From Tomocerus qinae (Eukaryota; Arthropoda; Collembola; Entomobryomorpha; Tomoceridae): a stretch of DNA of 64,000 nucleotides. Shown here piece after piece: positions 60,101-63,660 of this stretch. The DNA lies in contig CM034549.1 of the NCBI GenBank assembly GCA_020055645.1, positions 806,001 through 870,000 on the forward strand, read 5' to 3'. The first letter of the stretch is position 1, and every line of letters starts with the position of its first letter. Under the pieces are notes generated by a model. That model ran no database searches. It had not been told where the DNA came from and saw only the letters and a list, made by a program, of their open reading frames with translations. Position numbers and translations under genes: made by a program.

Positions 60101-60565
60101 AGAAATATAGGAAAAGTACACCACGGTTCAATTATTTGACCTTGTTACTTATATTCCCACTAATTATTTTACATTTTTAAGTAATTAACAAAATGGGATG
60201 GGAATATTCGAAACTGAGCTAAATTTTTTAATATTTTTACTATTTCGAATAAAAATTTAATGAACAGTTTGAAAGGTTAGTCAAAGTCTAGGCCAAGCCA
60301 TTATTGAAAGCTGGGCCAATTATTTCTTTAAAAAATGGCTAAATAATAAAAATGTTGCTTTAAATCTTTGTATGATGTGAAGTAATTTGAGGATGTGTTG
60401 GTTGTGTAGTTGAGCGTGTCGAAAGTAGGTAGGTGAATTGTGTAATAGTGCTGAGCGTGATGTTCTTTTTGGTTGCAGGTTCATCTGTATGACTTTGAAG
60501 GAGAAATTGCTTGTCATGAAGGAACGCTTTATCGCAATTGCCGAATCATTGCCAAAACCATTAAG
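18045..60565 (+). CDS. Partial gene: DDR-like receptor tyrosine kinase, six exons joined
   Basis: Gene model join(18045-18128, 30379-30593, 36050-36188, 57292-57500, 59538-59678, 60479-60565). It totals 875 nt: two bases finishing a split codon, then 291 codons with no stop. Every junction is GT-AG and all intron phases agree (1, 0, 1, 0, 0), which chance exons would rarely do. In order: extracellular stub with an NYT glycosylation site (residue 5), transmembrane helix (about 37-58) followed by basic MRR, long juxtamembrane region (60-250) with NPPPY (127-131) and Tyr 152, 156, 165 and 185, then the kinase glycine loop (256-261), VHL (263-265) and a candidate ATP-binding lysine (288). From memory, vertebrate DDR1 has a similar N-x-S/T plus LEL stretch before its membrane helix, a long juxtamembrane part with PPPY, and GEVHL after the glycine loop. 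DDRs bind collagen at the cell surface and signal by tyrosine phosphorylation. The discoidin domains and most of the kinase domain are not here. ROR, MuSK and PTK7 are less likely alternatives. Confidence 0.72.
18885..19042. mobile_element. hAT-type MITE, 158 bp, exact 8-bp target duplication
   Basis: TIRs are CAAGCACGTATCCAGAGG and the inverse of CAAGCATGTATCCAGG. GTATGTAT flanks it at 18877-18884 and 19043-19050. The interior has poly-G/C next to the TIR and runs of A and T. It lies in the receptor intron 18129-30378. Confidence 0.88.
19355..19552. mobile_element. hAT-type MITE, 198 bp, CAGGGAA ends
   Basis: The ends are CAGGGAAAAAAAACGACC and the inverse of CAGGGAACAACAAAGGTA. The flanks TACGGGGG (19347-19354) and TGCGGGGG (19553-19560) match at 7 of 8 positions. 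The inner arms pair through AAGCAGTCCTTTTT and AAAAAGGACTGCTT. Confidence 0.75.
19553..20291. other. No gene recognised
   Basis: Near 19570-19970 and 20200 I see no gene. Parts of 19600-19960 may be old LINE coding sequence read on the minus strand, but the match is too weak to call. Confidence 0.35.
20565..23942 (-). pseudogene. LINE polyprotein: PHD-like finger, AP endonuclease, reverse transcriptase (two frameshifts)
   Basis: The start MTKGSTKKCADPDC is at 23942. The N-terminal cysteine/histidine pattern (CxxxxC, CCKCEDIFHRIC, WVCDKC) is PHD-finger-like. The frame then shifts near 23600-23650 and continues with endonuclease signatures: HLNVNSIRNK, LLAITESKLNE, IIFGDFNVNLF and NSDHRCIMV. 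Reverse-transcriptase blocks follow: HGFRSRRSC, IFIDLKKAFD (about 21770-21800), and after a second one-base shift near 21690, GVIQGSVLGPILFN and the catalytic KLFADDIII (about 21520). The C-terminal part ends DDFIH at 20565. Catalytic residues seem intact, so the two shifts are the main lesions; they may be recent mutations or sequence errors. In life such a protein copies its own RNA at a nicked chromosomal target. Confidence 0.88.
24153..24413 (-). repeat. Tandem repeats in the LINE 5' region
   Basis: CAGTCAGTTCAATTT-like units recur at about 24151, 24191, 24246, 24298, 24349 and 24397, spaced mostly 40-56 bp; the middle two also share GGTCAATCAGCCTG. Repeated 5' units often act as LINE promoters, but that role is inferred. 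Confidence 0.65.
24441..26090. other. No gene recognised
   Basis: Intronic sequence with respect to the receptor gene. No exon with both splice sites and coding character was found. Confidence 0.4.
26093..26329. mobile_element. MITE with TIRs of about 65 bp
   Basis: CTACTATCCAGCCGAAATCA, then TTTGGTACGATTTTCGCGCG, then TAATACGGTTAGTTTTC on the left is mirrored by the right arm (26256-26329) with few mismatches. I could not fix a target duplication. Confidence 0.75.
26821..27963 (+). CDS. Harbinger (HARBI1-like) DDE transposase, two exons
   Basis: Join(26821-27111, 27229-27963), 341 codons plus stop, close to the size of HARBI1-type proteins. The 117-bp intron has AAG|GTACCA and AACACAG|GTT, is phase 0, and contains an in-frame stop at 27121 if unspliced. 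ATG 26821 is preceded by AAAA and is the first methionine. The N-terminal part has a helix-turn-helix region (QSGVAEDLGVGQSTVCKTI, about residues 75-95). The DDE_Tnp_4 catalytic triad appears complete: D140 in GAIDCTH, D215 in LGDSGYG, and E251 in ERVIIERCFG, followed by KRRFPIL. It should cut and paste the surrounding element, with the partner protein bringing it to the TIRs. No frameshift or stop breaks it. Confidence 0.9.
28134..28977 (-). pseudogene. Harbinger Myb/SANT-like DNA-binding partner, one frameshift
   Basis: Start at 28977 (MSEPPILAVMSEETPQ). This frame stops at 28863-28861 just after QMKFVTV. A one-base shift at about 28866-28872 opens the frame that runs SLKKYMVLLEKSQVPTVKKA, then LKKKLNNMKTTIKKKT, then SNWEKIFYELLSP. 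That is the trihelix (Myb/SANT-like) pattern of the second Harbinger protein, which binds TIRs and brings in the transposase. An intron follows (CCCAG|GTATAA at 28581 to TTCCCAG at 28481), and the last exon carries a PPPPPD stretch, a KRRK signal and a coiled-coil-like C-terminus (LQRLKLLEQLSLIKMKQEKL). A translation start at 28852 could still give a shorter protein, so it may not be dead. Confidence 0.78.
29515..29795. mobile_element. Short copy of the GCCCGTCCTACGGA element
   Basis: It shares AGCCCGTCCTACGGA, TTTTTTCTACAGTA/TTTTTTTACAGTATA, TTTCATCAGCGCC/TTTTATCAGCGCC and TTTAAATAACCCCG/TTTAAATGACCCCG with 50408-52215. Here only a few minisatellite-like units remain (AAATAACCCCGCCGTTTT, AAATGACCTC). 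It lacks the 264-bp insert found in the other copy. Helentron- or pearl-like elements have this build, but the class is inferred. Confidence 0.6.
30058..30305. mobile_element. MITE with TIRs of about 54 bp, just upstream of the transmembrane exon
   Basis: GTCCCATCAAGACAACTT, then GTACAGAAAAGTATGGATGC, then TATCCCTTCCA at 30058-30111 is mirrored at 30251-30305. The interior contains GTTAGATTTGTCGCCCGTC and GCTATGTCACGC...TTCTGCCC, shared with the elements at 30709-31040 and 55035-55135. It ends 73 bp before the exon at 30379. No clear target duplication. Confidence 0.8.
30379..30593 (+). CDS. Receptor exon: transmembrane segment and start of cytoplasmic region
   Basis: Acceptor TTTTGCGTAG precedes it and donor AAA|GTAACA ends it. 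It enters in phase 1, completing a Gly codon with the 18045-18128 exon, and leaves in phase 0. The translation holds a clear single-pass helix (VVGIISGLLLLLSIVAGLII) followed by WMRRNGR, the basic stop-transfer signal expected on the cytoplasmic face of a type I receptor. A Ser/Pro/aromatic-rich stretch follows. The exon is bracketed by fold-back elements that end 73 bp upstream and begin about 115 bp downstream. Without the splice at 30594 the frame meets a stop at once (TAA at 30603), which supports the donor. Confidence 0.75.
30709..31330. mobile_element. Fold-back element cluster downstream of the transmembrane exon
   Basis: A partial copy of the 30058 MITE (GTCCCCACCAGCTAACTTCT and onward) runs into a long inverted repeat. 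30839-30922 (TATGTCACGCCCTTCTGCCC and onward to AAAAAACAGAT) pairs with 30954-31037. A third, shorter piece (ATGTCATTTTGGATATCATC and onward) lies at 31207-31310. The strong symmetry predicts a stable hairpin in RNA or single-stranded DNA. Confidence 0.8.
31338..31491. repeat. Self-complementary GGCATTA/TAATGCC repeat
   Basis: Repeated GGCATTAAG/CCTAATGCC words in both orientations, bounded by CAGGCAATAAGACC and the inverse of CAGGCATTAGACC. It looks like a small TIR element; the 8 bp on each side do not match. Confidence 0.6.
31492..32497. other. No gene recognised
   Basis: Intron between receptor exons 30379-30593 and 36050-36188. A local hairpin AAAAGCTACTTTG...CAAAGTAGCTTTT is at about 32127-32155, and short CTCCTAAA repeats are near 32204-32230. 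Confidence 0.4.
32498..32715. repeat. Inverted repeat with 73-bp, almost perfect arms
   Basis: 32499-32571 (TTTTCGGAAACCGGATATAA and onward to AAATCGTAGAA) is the reverse complement of 32642-32714 with about one mismatch. The loop is about 70 bp. Likely a young MITE or fold-back element. Confidence 0.85.
33719..33907. mobile_element. hAT-type MITE, 189 bp, exact 8-bp target duplication
   Basis: TIRs are CAAGCACGTATCCAGAGG and the inverse of CAAGCCCGTATCCAGAAA. ATGTTTTG flanks it at 33711-33718 and 33908-33915. Same family as 18885-19042. The dispersed TTATTTCTGAGAAATATTTC motif lies just upstream at about 33677-33700. The rest of 32716-34792 shows no gene. Confidence 0.88.
34793..34958 (+). 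repeat. GGTAATATTAGGTATA minisatellite, left part
   Basis: 16-bp GGTAATATTAGGTATA units alternate with 11-bp GGTAATATTA-type units. The array resumes at 35642, so it is split by the intervening 683 bp. Confidence 0.9.
34959..35641. mobile_element. Insert in the minisatellite, with TIR-like ends and a SINE inside
   Basis: The ends GTGCCCCAACGG and CCGTTGGTGCGC are inverted with two mismatches, and ATAT borders both sides. The interior holds the reverse SINE (35280-35530). Most simply, a TIR element entered the array. The 4-bp flank may be chance because the array itself is rich in ATAT. Confidence 0.55.
35280..35530 (-). repeat. tRNA-derived SINE, reverse strand
   Basis: Reading the minus strand: GGCGTACAGGACGGTCTAAT, GGTGTAAAAACC, then the B-box GGGTTCGAATCCTAAG (about 35460-35475), then GCCGTATATTCGTTATTAGC, then ATTGATTTGCC. 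It matches the plus-strand copy at 948-1195 in head and body. The B-box is nearly canonical (GGTTCGAATCC). Confidence 0.72.
35642..35830 (+). repeat. GGTAATATTAGGTATA minisatellite, right part
   Basis: Continues the 34793 array with the same units plus GGTAAAGGTAATATTA variants. Stray single units recur near 35818-35835 and 35944-35960, just upstream of the exon at 36050. Confidence 0.9.
36050..36188 (+). CDS. Receptor exon: proximal juxtamembrane region with NPPPY motif
   Basis: Acceptor TTGAATTGACAG precedes it and donor CAAG|GTAAAT follows. It enters in phase 0 and leaves in phase 1, matching both neighbours. It encodes 46 residues beginning DLLLTLTPLSNGGGG and including VVVNGDF, HNPPPYTNG and HSNGLQLQ. 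The Asn-Gly repeats and proline-rich tract suggest a disordered, exposed region. PPPY is a generic WW-domain ligand and a possible phosphotyrosine site; DDR1 carries a PPPY in its juxtamembrane region. No fold is predicted. Confidence 0.72.
36189..37629. other. No gene recognised
   Basis: Start of the 21-kb receptor intron. The open frames 36994-37206 and 37457-37711 show no domain, and the latter runs into a MITE. Confidence 0.4.
37630..37876. mobile_element. hAT-type MITE with CGCGCTCCGCGCG core, exact 8-bp target duplication
   Basis: The ends are CATAGACGTATTTAGGGA and the inverse of CAAGCACGTATGCAGAAC. GTATCGGA flanks it at 37622-37629 and 37877-37884. The interior has CCCCCCCCGAAATCCAAGAA, and TTTCGCGCTCCGCGCG and TTTTCGCGCTACGCGCGAA stem-like words. 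Related to 55143-55403 and 63477-63660. Confidence 0.85.
38490..38945 (-). repeat. Reversed relative of the 13.9-14.8 kb repeat, with an internal duplication
   Basis: TAAGCGGTGTGCAACACCGC, then CTGATCTGTCTGTCTGTTAG, then AATGGACAAAATCGGACACA, then CCCCCTGCCTGTGGG align with the reverse complement of 14640-14830. GATGTCGAGATGRAAAGC and GGTCGAGTTCGAAAATGGAC occur twice (38611-38675 and 38880-38935). It runs directly into a LINE 3' end. Confidence 0.65.
38941..39365 (+). pseudogene. LINE 3' end (C-terminal coding piece, 3' UTR, tail)
   Basis: TETFAKSPVYYIYTTWNSLS, then QVLKSKKESVNNFFKLL and a stop at 39108-39110 match the end of the 20.3-24.4 kb LINE. The 3' region keeps GTACGACTCGGCTTTGTA, GGGAGTAAGGTAAC, GCTTGCCTTCGGTGCT and GGCACTTAAATAAATTTGAT. 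The tail is TTTGA-type rather than TCTGAA. A 5'-truncated insertion of a sister family. Confidence 0.85.
39838..39960 (-). pseudogene. Short LINE fragment, opposite strand
   Basis: The minus strand reads VHHTETFAKSSVYYIYTTWN, nearly identical in DNA to 38941-39010. Upstream residues (SLPVLV) match NLPVIE of the larger LINE. It ends abruptly at both sides. Confidence 0.75.
39961..41833. other. No gene recognised
   Basis: Intronic. A run of CTCCCxxTTAGAxxxxCTCC-like words (about 41310-41375, AGCTCCCGTATTAGAAAAGC and variants) forms a short imperfect tandem repeat. No exon seen. Confidence 0.4.
41834..42103. mobile_element. GGGCATGGG-rich TIR element
   Basis: The ends are TAGAGATGTGCCTGGG and the inverse of TAGAGACGTGCCTGGG. 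The interior is dense in GGGCATGGGC/GCCCATG words in both orientations. TAGAGA-type ends are common in hAT elements, but no 8-bp duplication was found. Confidence 0.7.
42445..42526. repeat. Hairpin, 37-bp arms
   Basis: TTTTCGATAATGTACCCCAA and CGCATACCT (42445-42473) pair exactly with 42498-42526. Pairing continues inward with mismatches to an 8-bp loop. No gene in the rest of 42527-43429. Confidence 0.85.
43395..43610. repeat. Dispersed repeat, copy at 53955-54035 plus 54610-54690
   Basis: ATAATCACCGCTTTAGATAG, then CCTGCCTATATA and TATGTAACTATGTG recur at 53963-54032. AATACGCATG and CTTTCGAAATTGAGTCA recur at 54616-54662. The second copy is split by a fragment of the 4.9-kb outer transposon. 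Confidence 0.7.
43611..47049. other. No gene recognised
   Basis: Intronic. It has the dispersed TTATTTATGAGAAATATTTC motif (about 44890-44915) and related GAAATATTTC words at 43630-43680. The open frames 45415-45837 and 46011-46268 show no domain or splice support. Confidence 0.4.
47050..47365. mobile_element. Worn relative of the 8783-9050 hAT MITE
   Basis: TTTTAACCAGCCGGCTGGCT near the left and GGCCATTTTAGCCACTA, GCCAGTGGCTAATCAAACACTG at the right resemble the 8783 element. No target duplication remains. Confidence 0.6.
47366..47520. mobile_element. Harbinger-type terminal fragment
   Basis: GGTATGAATAAGAATAAGTATA and the following AAGTAAAAAGTATAAGTAAA, AGGTAG words resemble the ends of the 26477-29264 transposon. 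It directly follows the MITE above. Probably a non-autonomous derivative or relic. Confidence 0.6.
47521..48704. other. No gene recognised
   Basis: Nothing structural seen apart from pyrimidine-rich tracts (48457-48485). Confidence 0.4.
48705..49440. mobile_element. Decayed copy of the inner minisatellite-type element, without the minisatellite
   Basis: The start TTTTTAGCTCGCCT, CTTATAGAACCG and GTCCGT matches 5414-5460. The end TTCTGTTATGGCTTGCCGTTGGTTTT matches 6367-6395. The middle is unrelated or too diverged, with no 40-bp array. Confidence 0.55.
49441..50407. other. No gene recognised; one dispersed motif
   Basis: The motif occurs reversed at about 50255-50300 (CATTTCTCGGAAATAAATTG). 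Several AAATGGGAAAT-type words occur at 49570-49800. The 83-codon frame 50038-50289 lacks features. Confidence 0.4.
50482..50745. mobile_element. Long inverted-repeat MITE, 264 bp, arms about 120 bp
   Basis: ATGGTTGAGTTTCC, TATAAGTCTTCTGGC, GAATTCATCGTT, CACTGCACTGAAGGAA and GCATGTA on the left face their complements on the right, ending GGAAACTCAACCAT. The copy at 29.5 kb reads across the corresponding site (GTACACAATATCATTTAACC) without this insert. Confidence 0.8.
50886..51905 (+). repeat. 19-bp satellite-like array, about 54 units
   Basis: The unit is TAACTTTCTAATTTTTAAA. The central part (about 50890-51640) is essentially uniform. Variants TAAGTTTC, TAAATTTC and TAGCTTTC accumulate from about 51645 to the right end. 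Unit count is the span divided by 19. Confidence 0.95.
51960..52185 (+). repeat. 18-bp TAACCCCGTCATTTTAAA array
   Basis: About 11-12 units, with a run of three GTCTTT variants in the middle. The frame read across it (NNPVILNNPVI) is a by-product of the repeat, not a protein. Confidence 0.93.
52330..52505. mobile_element. MITE, fuller copy of the 2317-2450 family
   Basis: The left end GGCTACGCCCTCAGGG, AAGGTGACAACGTG is inverted relative to the right end (GGTTACACCTTCAGAG, AAAGTGACGACGTA on the opposite strand). The internal CCAGTTCTTTCCAACC and CGGAGAACTGGTT are shared with 2.3 kb. Confidence 0.68.
52506..53954. other. No gene recognised; repeated GAAATATT words
   Basis: 53150-53420 holds four diverged repeats of TGAAATATTGCACTCCCACT, TCCTTGAGAAA type. 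The dispersed motif occurs reversed at 53870-53920 (AATATTTCTCGGAAATAAGC). Confidence 0.45.
54165..54610 (-). mobile_element. Left half of the 4.9-kb outer transposon, reversed
   Basis: AAAGTATGAAATAGCTTAGC, TAATTAATTAAGGGGCAAAT, AAACCTATA...GTAGGAAGTCTA and GTGGTAAATTTTGTACACTG are the reverse complement of 4925-5370. It lies within a copy of the repeat found at 43395-43610. Confidence 0.75.
54835..54935 (-). repeat. Relative of the double-palindrome element, palindromes reduced to halves
   Basis: ATGAAATTCGGGCCAATGCG, then CAG, then TAGCTAGAAATTTACTGATT, then TCAACATTTTC and GCACAC match the outer halves of the 2035-2215 element in reverse. Confidence 0.7.
55035..55135 (-). mobile_element. 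Fragment of the fold-back family of the 30-31 kb region
   Basis: TCATATCCAAAATGACTTTC, then GCAGAAGGACGTGACATAGC, then ACACGTTAAAATCACCTTTA and CACACCAGATGGGC are the reverse complement of 30137-30240. Confidence 0.7.
55143..55403. mobile_element. MITE with CGCGCTTCGCGCG stems
   Basis: It starts CAGGCTGTATTGAGGGGG and ends with the inverse of CAGGACCGTATTTAGAAG. The interior CCCCCCCCGAAATCCAAGAA, TTTCGCGCTTCGCGCG (twice) matches 37630-37876. No matching flank duplication. Confidence 0.7.
55560..55717 (+). mobile_element. Right end of the 4.9-kb outer transposon, uninterrupted
   Basis: AAATTTAAATAAAACTATTT, TTACCATTTCCTACC, TTAAATACCATTAAAAACCA and GGTATTTTGTACACTG align with 5396-5419 joined to 6391-6493. 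It is the empty-site form that shows the inner element inserted at 5420-6390. Confidence 0.75.
55718..56824. other. No gene recognised
   Basis: The opposite-strand frames at 56117-56543 overlap each other and lack domains. Nothing structural seen. Confidence 0.4.
56825..57075. mobile_element. GGCTCG-rich TIR element, 200 bp upstream of a receptor exon
   Basis: The ends are TTTCTGGCTCGATTTATCAG and CGAGCCGGAA. The interior shares TTTCCCGCCATTTTTATTTT, AAACCCACAGG and CTTAACCATTAGTGATTCGA with 11276-11605. It ends about 215 bp before the exon at 57292. Confidence 0.68.
57292..57500 (+). CDS. Receptor exon: distal juxtamembrane region, tyrosine-rich
   Basis: Acceptor TTTTTGTCCATAG precedes it and donor AAA|GTAACT ends it. 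The first two bases complete a Gly codon carried over from 36188. The translation has NYGSVYTKKKDKSEYSTTT, then SNQLAVVDEPEYEDADD, then a Ser/Thr-rich end. Four tyrosines (152, 156, 165 and 185 of the joined peptide) sit in acidic or small-residue contexts typical of phosphorylation and SH2/PTB docking sites. Which adaptors bind cannot be told from this. The open frame continues 5' into the intron, but the strong acceptor and the phase match fix the exon start. Confidence 0.75.
57501..59537. other. Receptor intron; no further exon seen
   Basis: 2,037-bp intron with correct donor and acceptor. It holds a palindromic TGACGTCA at 57625-57632, a short inverted pair ACTCTGCCT/AGGCAGAGT (57559 and 57650), and four AAAAAG-tailed repeats of a GCAAGCGGTAGAAATTTxTTGCT kind at 58960-59290. 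Confidence 0.5.
59538..59678 (+). CDS. Receptor exon: kinase-domain entry and glycine-rich loop
   Basis: Acceptor TATATTTTCAG precedes it and donor CAG|GTAATC ends it; it is phase 0 at both ends and 47 codons long. It begins LRRASCVWNLSGGGG and ends with VPEVSLRQLRLIENLGSCLYG plus Gln. The pattern of proline, basic residues, then LxxxExLG is the usual entry into a receptor tyrosine-kinase domain (DDRs: FPRxxLxFxEKLG, from memory). The loop is G-S-C-L-Y-G where most kinases have GxGxxG, so the central glycine is cysteine. ROR1 also has a GxCxxG loop, which is the main argument for that alternative. Confidence 0.75.
59679..60478. other. Receptor intron, 800 bp
   Basis: Phase-0 intron lying inside the kinase N-lobe, between the glycine loop and the VHL strand. 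No embedded element recognised. Confidence 0.6.
60479..60565 (+). CDS. Receptor exon: kinase beta2-beta3 region with candidate ATP-binding lysine
   Basis: Acceptor TTTTTGGTTGCAG precedes it and donor AAG|GTATGT ends it; phase 0 at both ends, 29 codons. It begins VHLYDFEGEIACHEG and ends CRIIAKTIK. The VHL-x-x-x-EG opening matches the DDR beta2 strand (VHLCEVEG in DDR2, from memory). The final segment aligns with VAVKMLR or VAIKTLK, putting the ATP-contacting lysine at the first K; the usual V-A-x-K reads I-I-A-K here. This is the last receptor exon I can support; the next, expected to enter in phase 0, was not recognised before 64000. Confidence 0.72.
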
Positions 60566-61626
60566 GTATGTGTCAACTATCACTTGGGAATCCTTCTTTG
60601 CCTATCGCATCACCCCCACCCCTCTCCCCCTCTCACACACCAAGTCAACACATACAGCCGCACATTTTAACTAAATCCACATCCATCCCTATTTTATGTT
60701 ATATGTCGTAGTCGTAGACCACTCACCAGTCCAGTTCTATGCAATCGTACAGTATAGAAAAGTTTTATGACGATATTTTTGCATATTAGAATGAAAATTA
60801 AGATGTGTCATCAAAGTCTGCTTTATTTATTATCAGTTCTCATACGCAAGGGATATCTAGAACACAAATTTTAAAGTATAAAAACAATTTTTATTAAATT
60901 TTTGAAGAATTTGGGGTGCTCTTGAGCATTCTAGTATTCTCTTAAATAGAAAGTGATATTGGGTAATTTTACTTAAAATGTGGGATTGTGTGCATTGCCT
61001 GAGTGTAGAGAAGACTATGACGTATGTAGGAATGTGTAGTTGGAGTTGTAATGGGATGTGTATGTGGAGAGTGTCTACAAGTGAAAGTCGTAAGTAGTAT
61101 TAGTTGATGTCGTTAGCCATTTATTATCCTGATTGTACCCTACTACTACTACTAACTACTACTACTACTACTACTACGTACATACTATGTAGTACTACTA
61201 TTACTACGGGTAGTAGTAGTCGGAAGGAGTTGAGAGTGTCAAGTACGCAGTTAGTTTCCACTCACAGCCAACTCTTTTACATCTCCTTACTACTTTCTCC
61301 TACTTTTCCTCACTCGACCCATTCCATTCACTGTGTACAAGTCATCAACCTCCTCCGTCGGCCTAACACTCCAATTACATGCATTTTTTGCAAAGTTTTA
61401 TCTGTGCAGAAGTGGCTGGGAACCAAGAACATTTTAAATGTTGACAGAGCCATAGTTTAACACAAATCCTATTTAGTCATTCCACGAATAGCCTTTGACA
61501 ACACTTATTCCATCATCAAACGGTGAACTCCTCTCACTGTTTATAACCACTAAAGATACCACCTATACCATTATTCAAGAAGTGAAACTAGTAAGAACTG
61601 AAGGTGCGTTTGGGCATGGGCACGCC
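60566..61626. other. Receptor intron, no exon seen; (TAC)n microsatellite
   Basis: 61141-61222 has (CTA)n and (TAG)n runs facing each other (CTACTACTACTACTAC and GTAGTAGTAGTC), a potential hairpin. The frame ending at 61460 has a CAG just before KWLGTKN, but the residues do not resemble a kinase. Confidence 0.5.
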
Positions 61627-61973
61627 CAAGAAGCATAAACTGTGTATAAGGAGGGTTCAATATACATAGAATTGCCGAGGCATTATGGAATTGCCCGTAA
61701 GGGATTTTGTAAGTTTATAAGGGACCTTTTTTTCACGAATTTATCACCAAAAATCCAACTTTGGGTGGTTGCTATGTTGTTGGAAACGGAATAAATGCAG
61801 AACGGTTACTAGGATGCTGCAGTGGGATAATCAATGTTGAAGTATTAGGTAGAGGTAAGGGAATTTTCTCAGAAAAAACCCCTTATAAATCTCAGAAATC
61901 TATATTATAGCGAAATTCCCTACTGGACTCTCCTGATAAAGCGCAGCGCCATGACTACAGTTTATGCTTCTTG
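61627..61973. mobile_element. hAT-type MITE, 347 bp, exact 8-bp target duplication
   Basis: TIRs are CAAGAAGCATAAACTGTGTA and the inverse of CAAGAAGCATAAACTGTAGT. GGCACGCC flanks it at 61619-61626 and 61974-61981. The interior has AAGGGATTTTGTAAGTTTAT and a loosely inverted partner. It sits in a GGGCATGGGCACG-rich stretch resembling the 41834-42103 family. Confidence 0.87.
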
Positions 61974-61981
61974 GGCACGCC

Positions 61982-63476
61982 CTTCCCCATATGGGTACGC
62001 GATTTTAATTATTCATGGGCATGTGCACTAAATTTCAAGCAAAGGTCGTTGTGTCTGGGCAGCCATACGTGGATAGACATCAGAGAGAGAGTTAACAGTT
62101 CAGTCTTATTCGAGTGACAAGATAGGTTCTTCAATTACACGAATCGAATTCGGTGATAGTTAATAAAACGATCACCGCTCTTCACCAGCTGTCACAATAT
62201 AAATATAAATTAATAAATAGAAAACAATAATAACACACAATAACTTTAGTAAAAATAAACATATCATCCCGTTTCGATTCCAATATCATTTTAAAATTGA
62301 TCAACCAGCATAACTAAAGACATGTCTTTGTATACCCCTTTTCGAGGTAACTTATTCAATGCTGTCGCAGCAGTATGTTTGAGTTCAGTCTAGATACAGT
62401 AGAGGTTACTCTTGGAAAGGTACCACTGTATTTGATATATCCCCGGTTTCATATTGGCCCGAGGGCATCATGGCCGCAAGATTTGTGGACAGGGGCATAA
62501 TATTTGCGTCCAGACAGAGCTCTAGTGAGAATGTAATATATGGTTTAACTATGTATGTATGTAGTTAAACTGGATATATTATGGATGAGATATGCATAAA
62601 AAGGTAGTAGATGCATGTAGAAGATGAGAAAAGGTTAAAGTGATTTGGTCTACATAGTCATAACAAGGACATTAAGTAGGACTCCCCATCAGGTTGACTT
62701 CCAAACCAGCTACTCGGCATTTCCGATTTCATATCGACTCTACTATATGGAATATAGAGAGGGGAACAAAAGGGTCTCTATATATTATAGTGTAAGTAGG
62801 GGGAACAAGACCATCTCCCATGTCATGTACTATTAGAGTCTATAACTCAGGGACACGATTATTATTCGTCTATTAGATTGCAGTGGAGACTAATAGTCGA
62901 TCCTATTGCATCGTAAAGGGGAGAACATTAAGTGACCCTTTAAACGCCAGAACGAGACCATTAGACCCAACCAACTCTCTCTACTTCCCACACCGTCCTC
63001 ATCCTCCTGCCATTACACACATAATATCCCCACCACGCACCGAATTCCATACTAACCATTTACATACACACACATTCATACAACTAACTACCATTTGGCA
63101 ACTTGCTACAAAATACCCTTCTCTCCTGTGATTACAAATACATTGTGCGACAAAAGTAAATTTGAATCACCTCACAACGCGTTCAGAAAACCTTACACGT
63201 TAAATTCCAACCAAGTTTTACCACAAGAATTGGGTGAAACGTGAATTTGTATTTATTTTAAAATTTTCAGAAAATAATGTGCTTTAACATTTGGAAAAAT
63301 CATGCCCTGTGGATTAAGATAATTTCCAGTCGTAGTCGCAGCTTTCACTTTATTTTTACAAATGAATTATTAAAGTTATTTTCCAGCCATATTTATGCCA
63401 TTTGAAGCTTTCATATTTTTATTTTGTACTATCCTACTTTTTCAATACTGCTATACAGGGCAGTATATATATACAT
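61982..63476. other. No gene recognised
   Basis: No receptor exon recognised here. Short palindromic ACTATGTATGTATGTAGTTA at about 62548-62567. Confidence 0.4.
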
Positions 63477-63660
63477 CGAGCGGGGGCACCAGGGCACGTG
63501 CCCCCCCCTCGAAATCGAGAAAAATAAAGAAATTTTTGTCTAAAATCGCAAAAAATCGCTAAAATTTTCGCGCTTCGCGCGAAAATGAGATAATTTTTTC
63601 TTGGTGCCCCTCCCAAAATTTTTTCCTTGGTGCCCCTCCCGAAATTTTTTTCTGGCTGCG
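63477..63660. mobile_element. MITE-like element with CGCGCTTCGCGCG stem
   Basis: GGGCACCAGGGCACGTGCCC, CCCCTCGAAATCGAGAAA, TTTTCGCGCTTCGCGCGAAA and a duplicated TTGGTGCCCCTCCC, AAAATTTTTT block (63600-63650). It ends CTGGCTGCGGCCCTG. Kin to 37630-37876 and 55143-55403 in the core, different at the ends. Confidence 0.6.

Noticed and set aside
59538..60565. ROR identity for the kinase, from the GxCxxG loop
   Set aside because: Kept only as an alternative: the VHL strand, long PPPY-bearing juxtamembrane region and NYTLEL stub fit DDR better.
61104..61460. Possible next receptor exon after CAG at about 61410
   Set aside because: KWLGTKNILNVD does not match kinase sequence after the beta3 lysine, and no donor follows before the stop.
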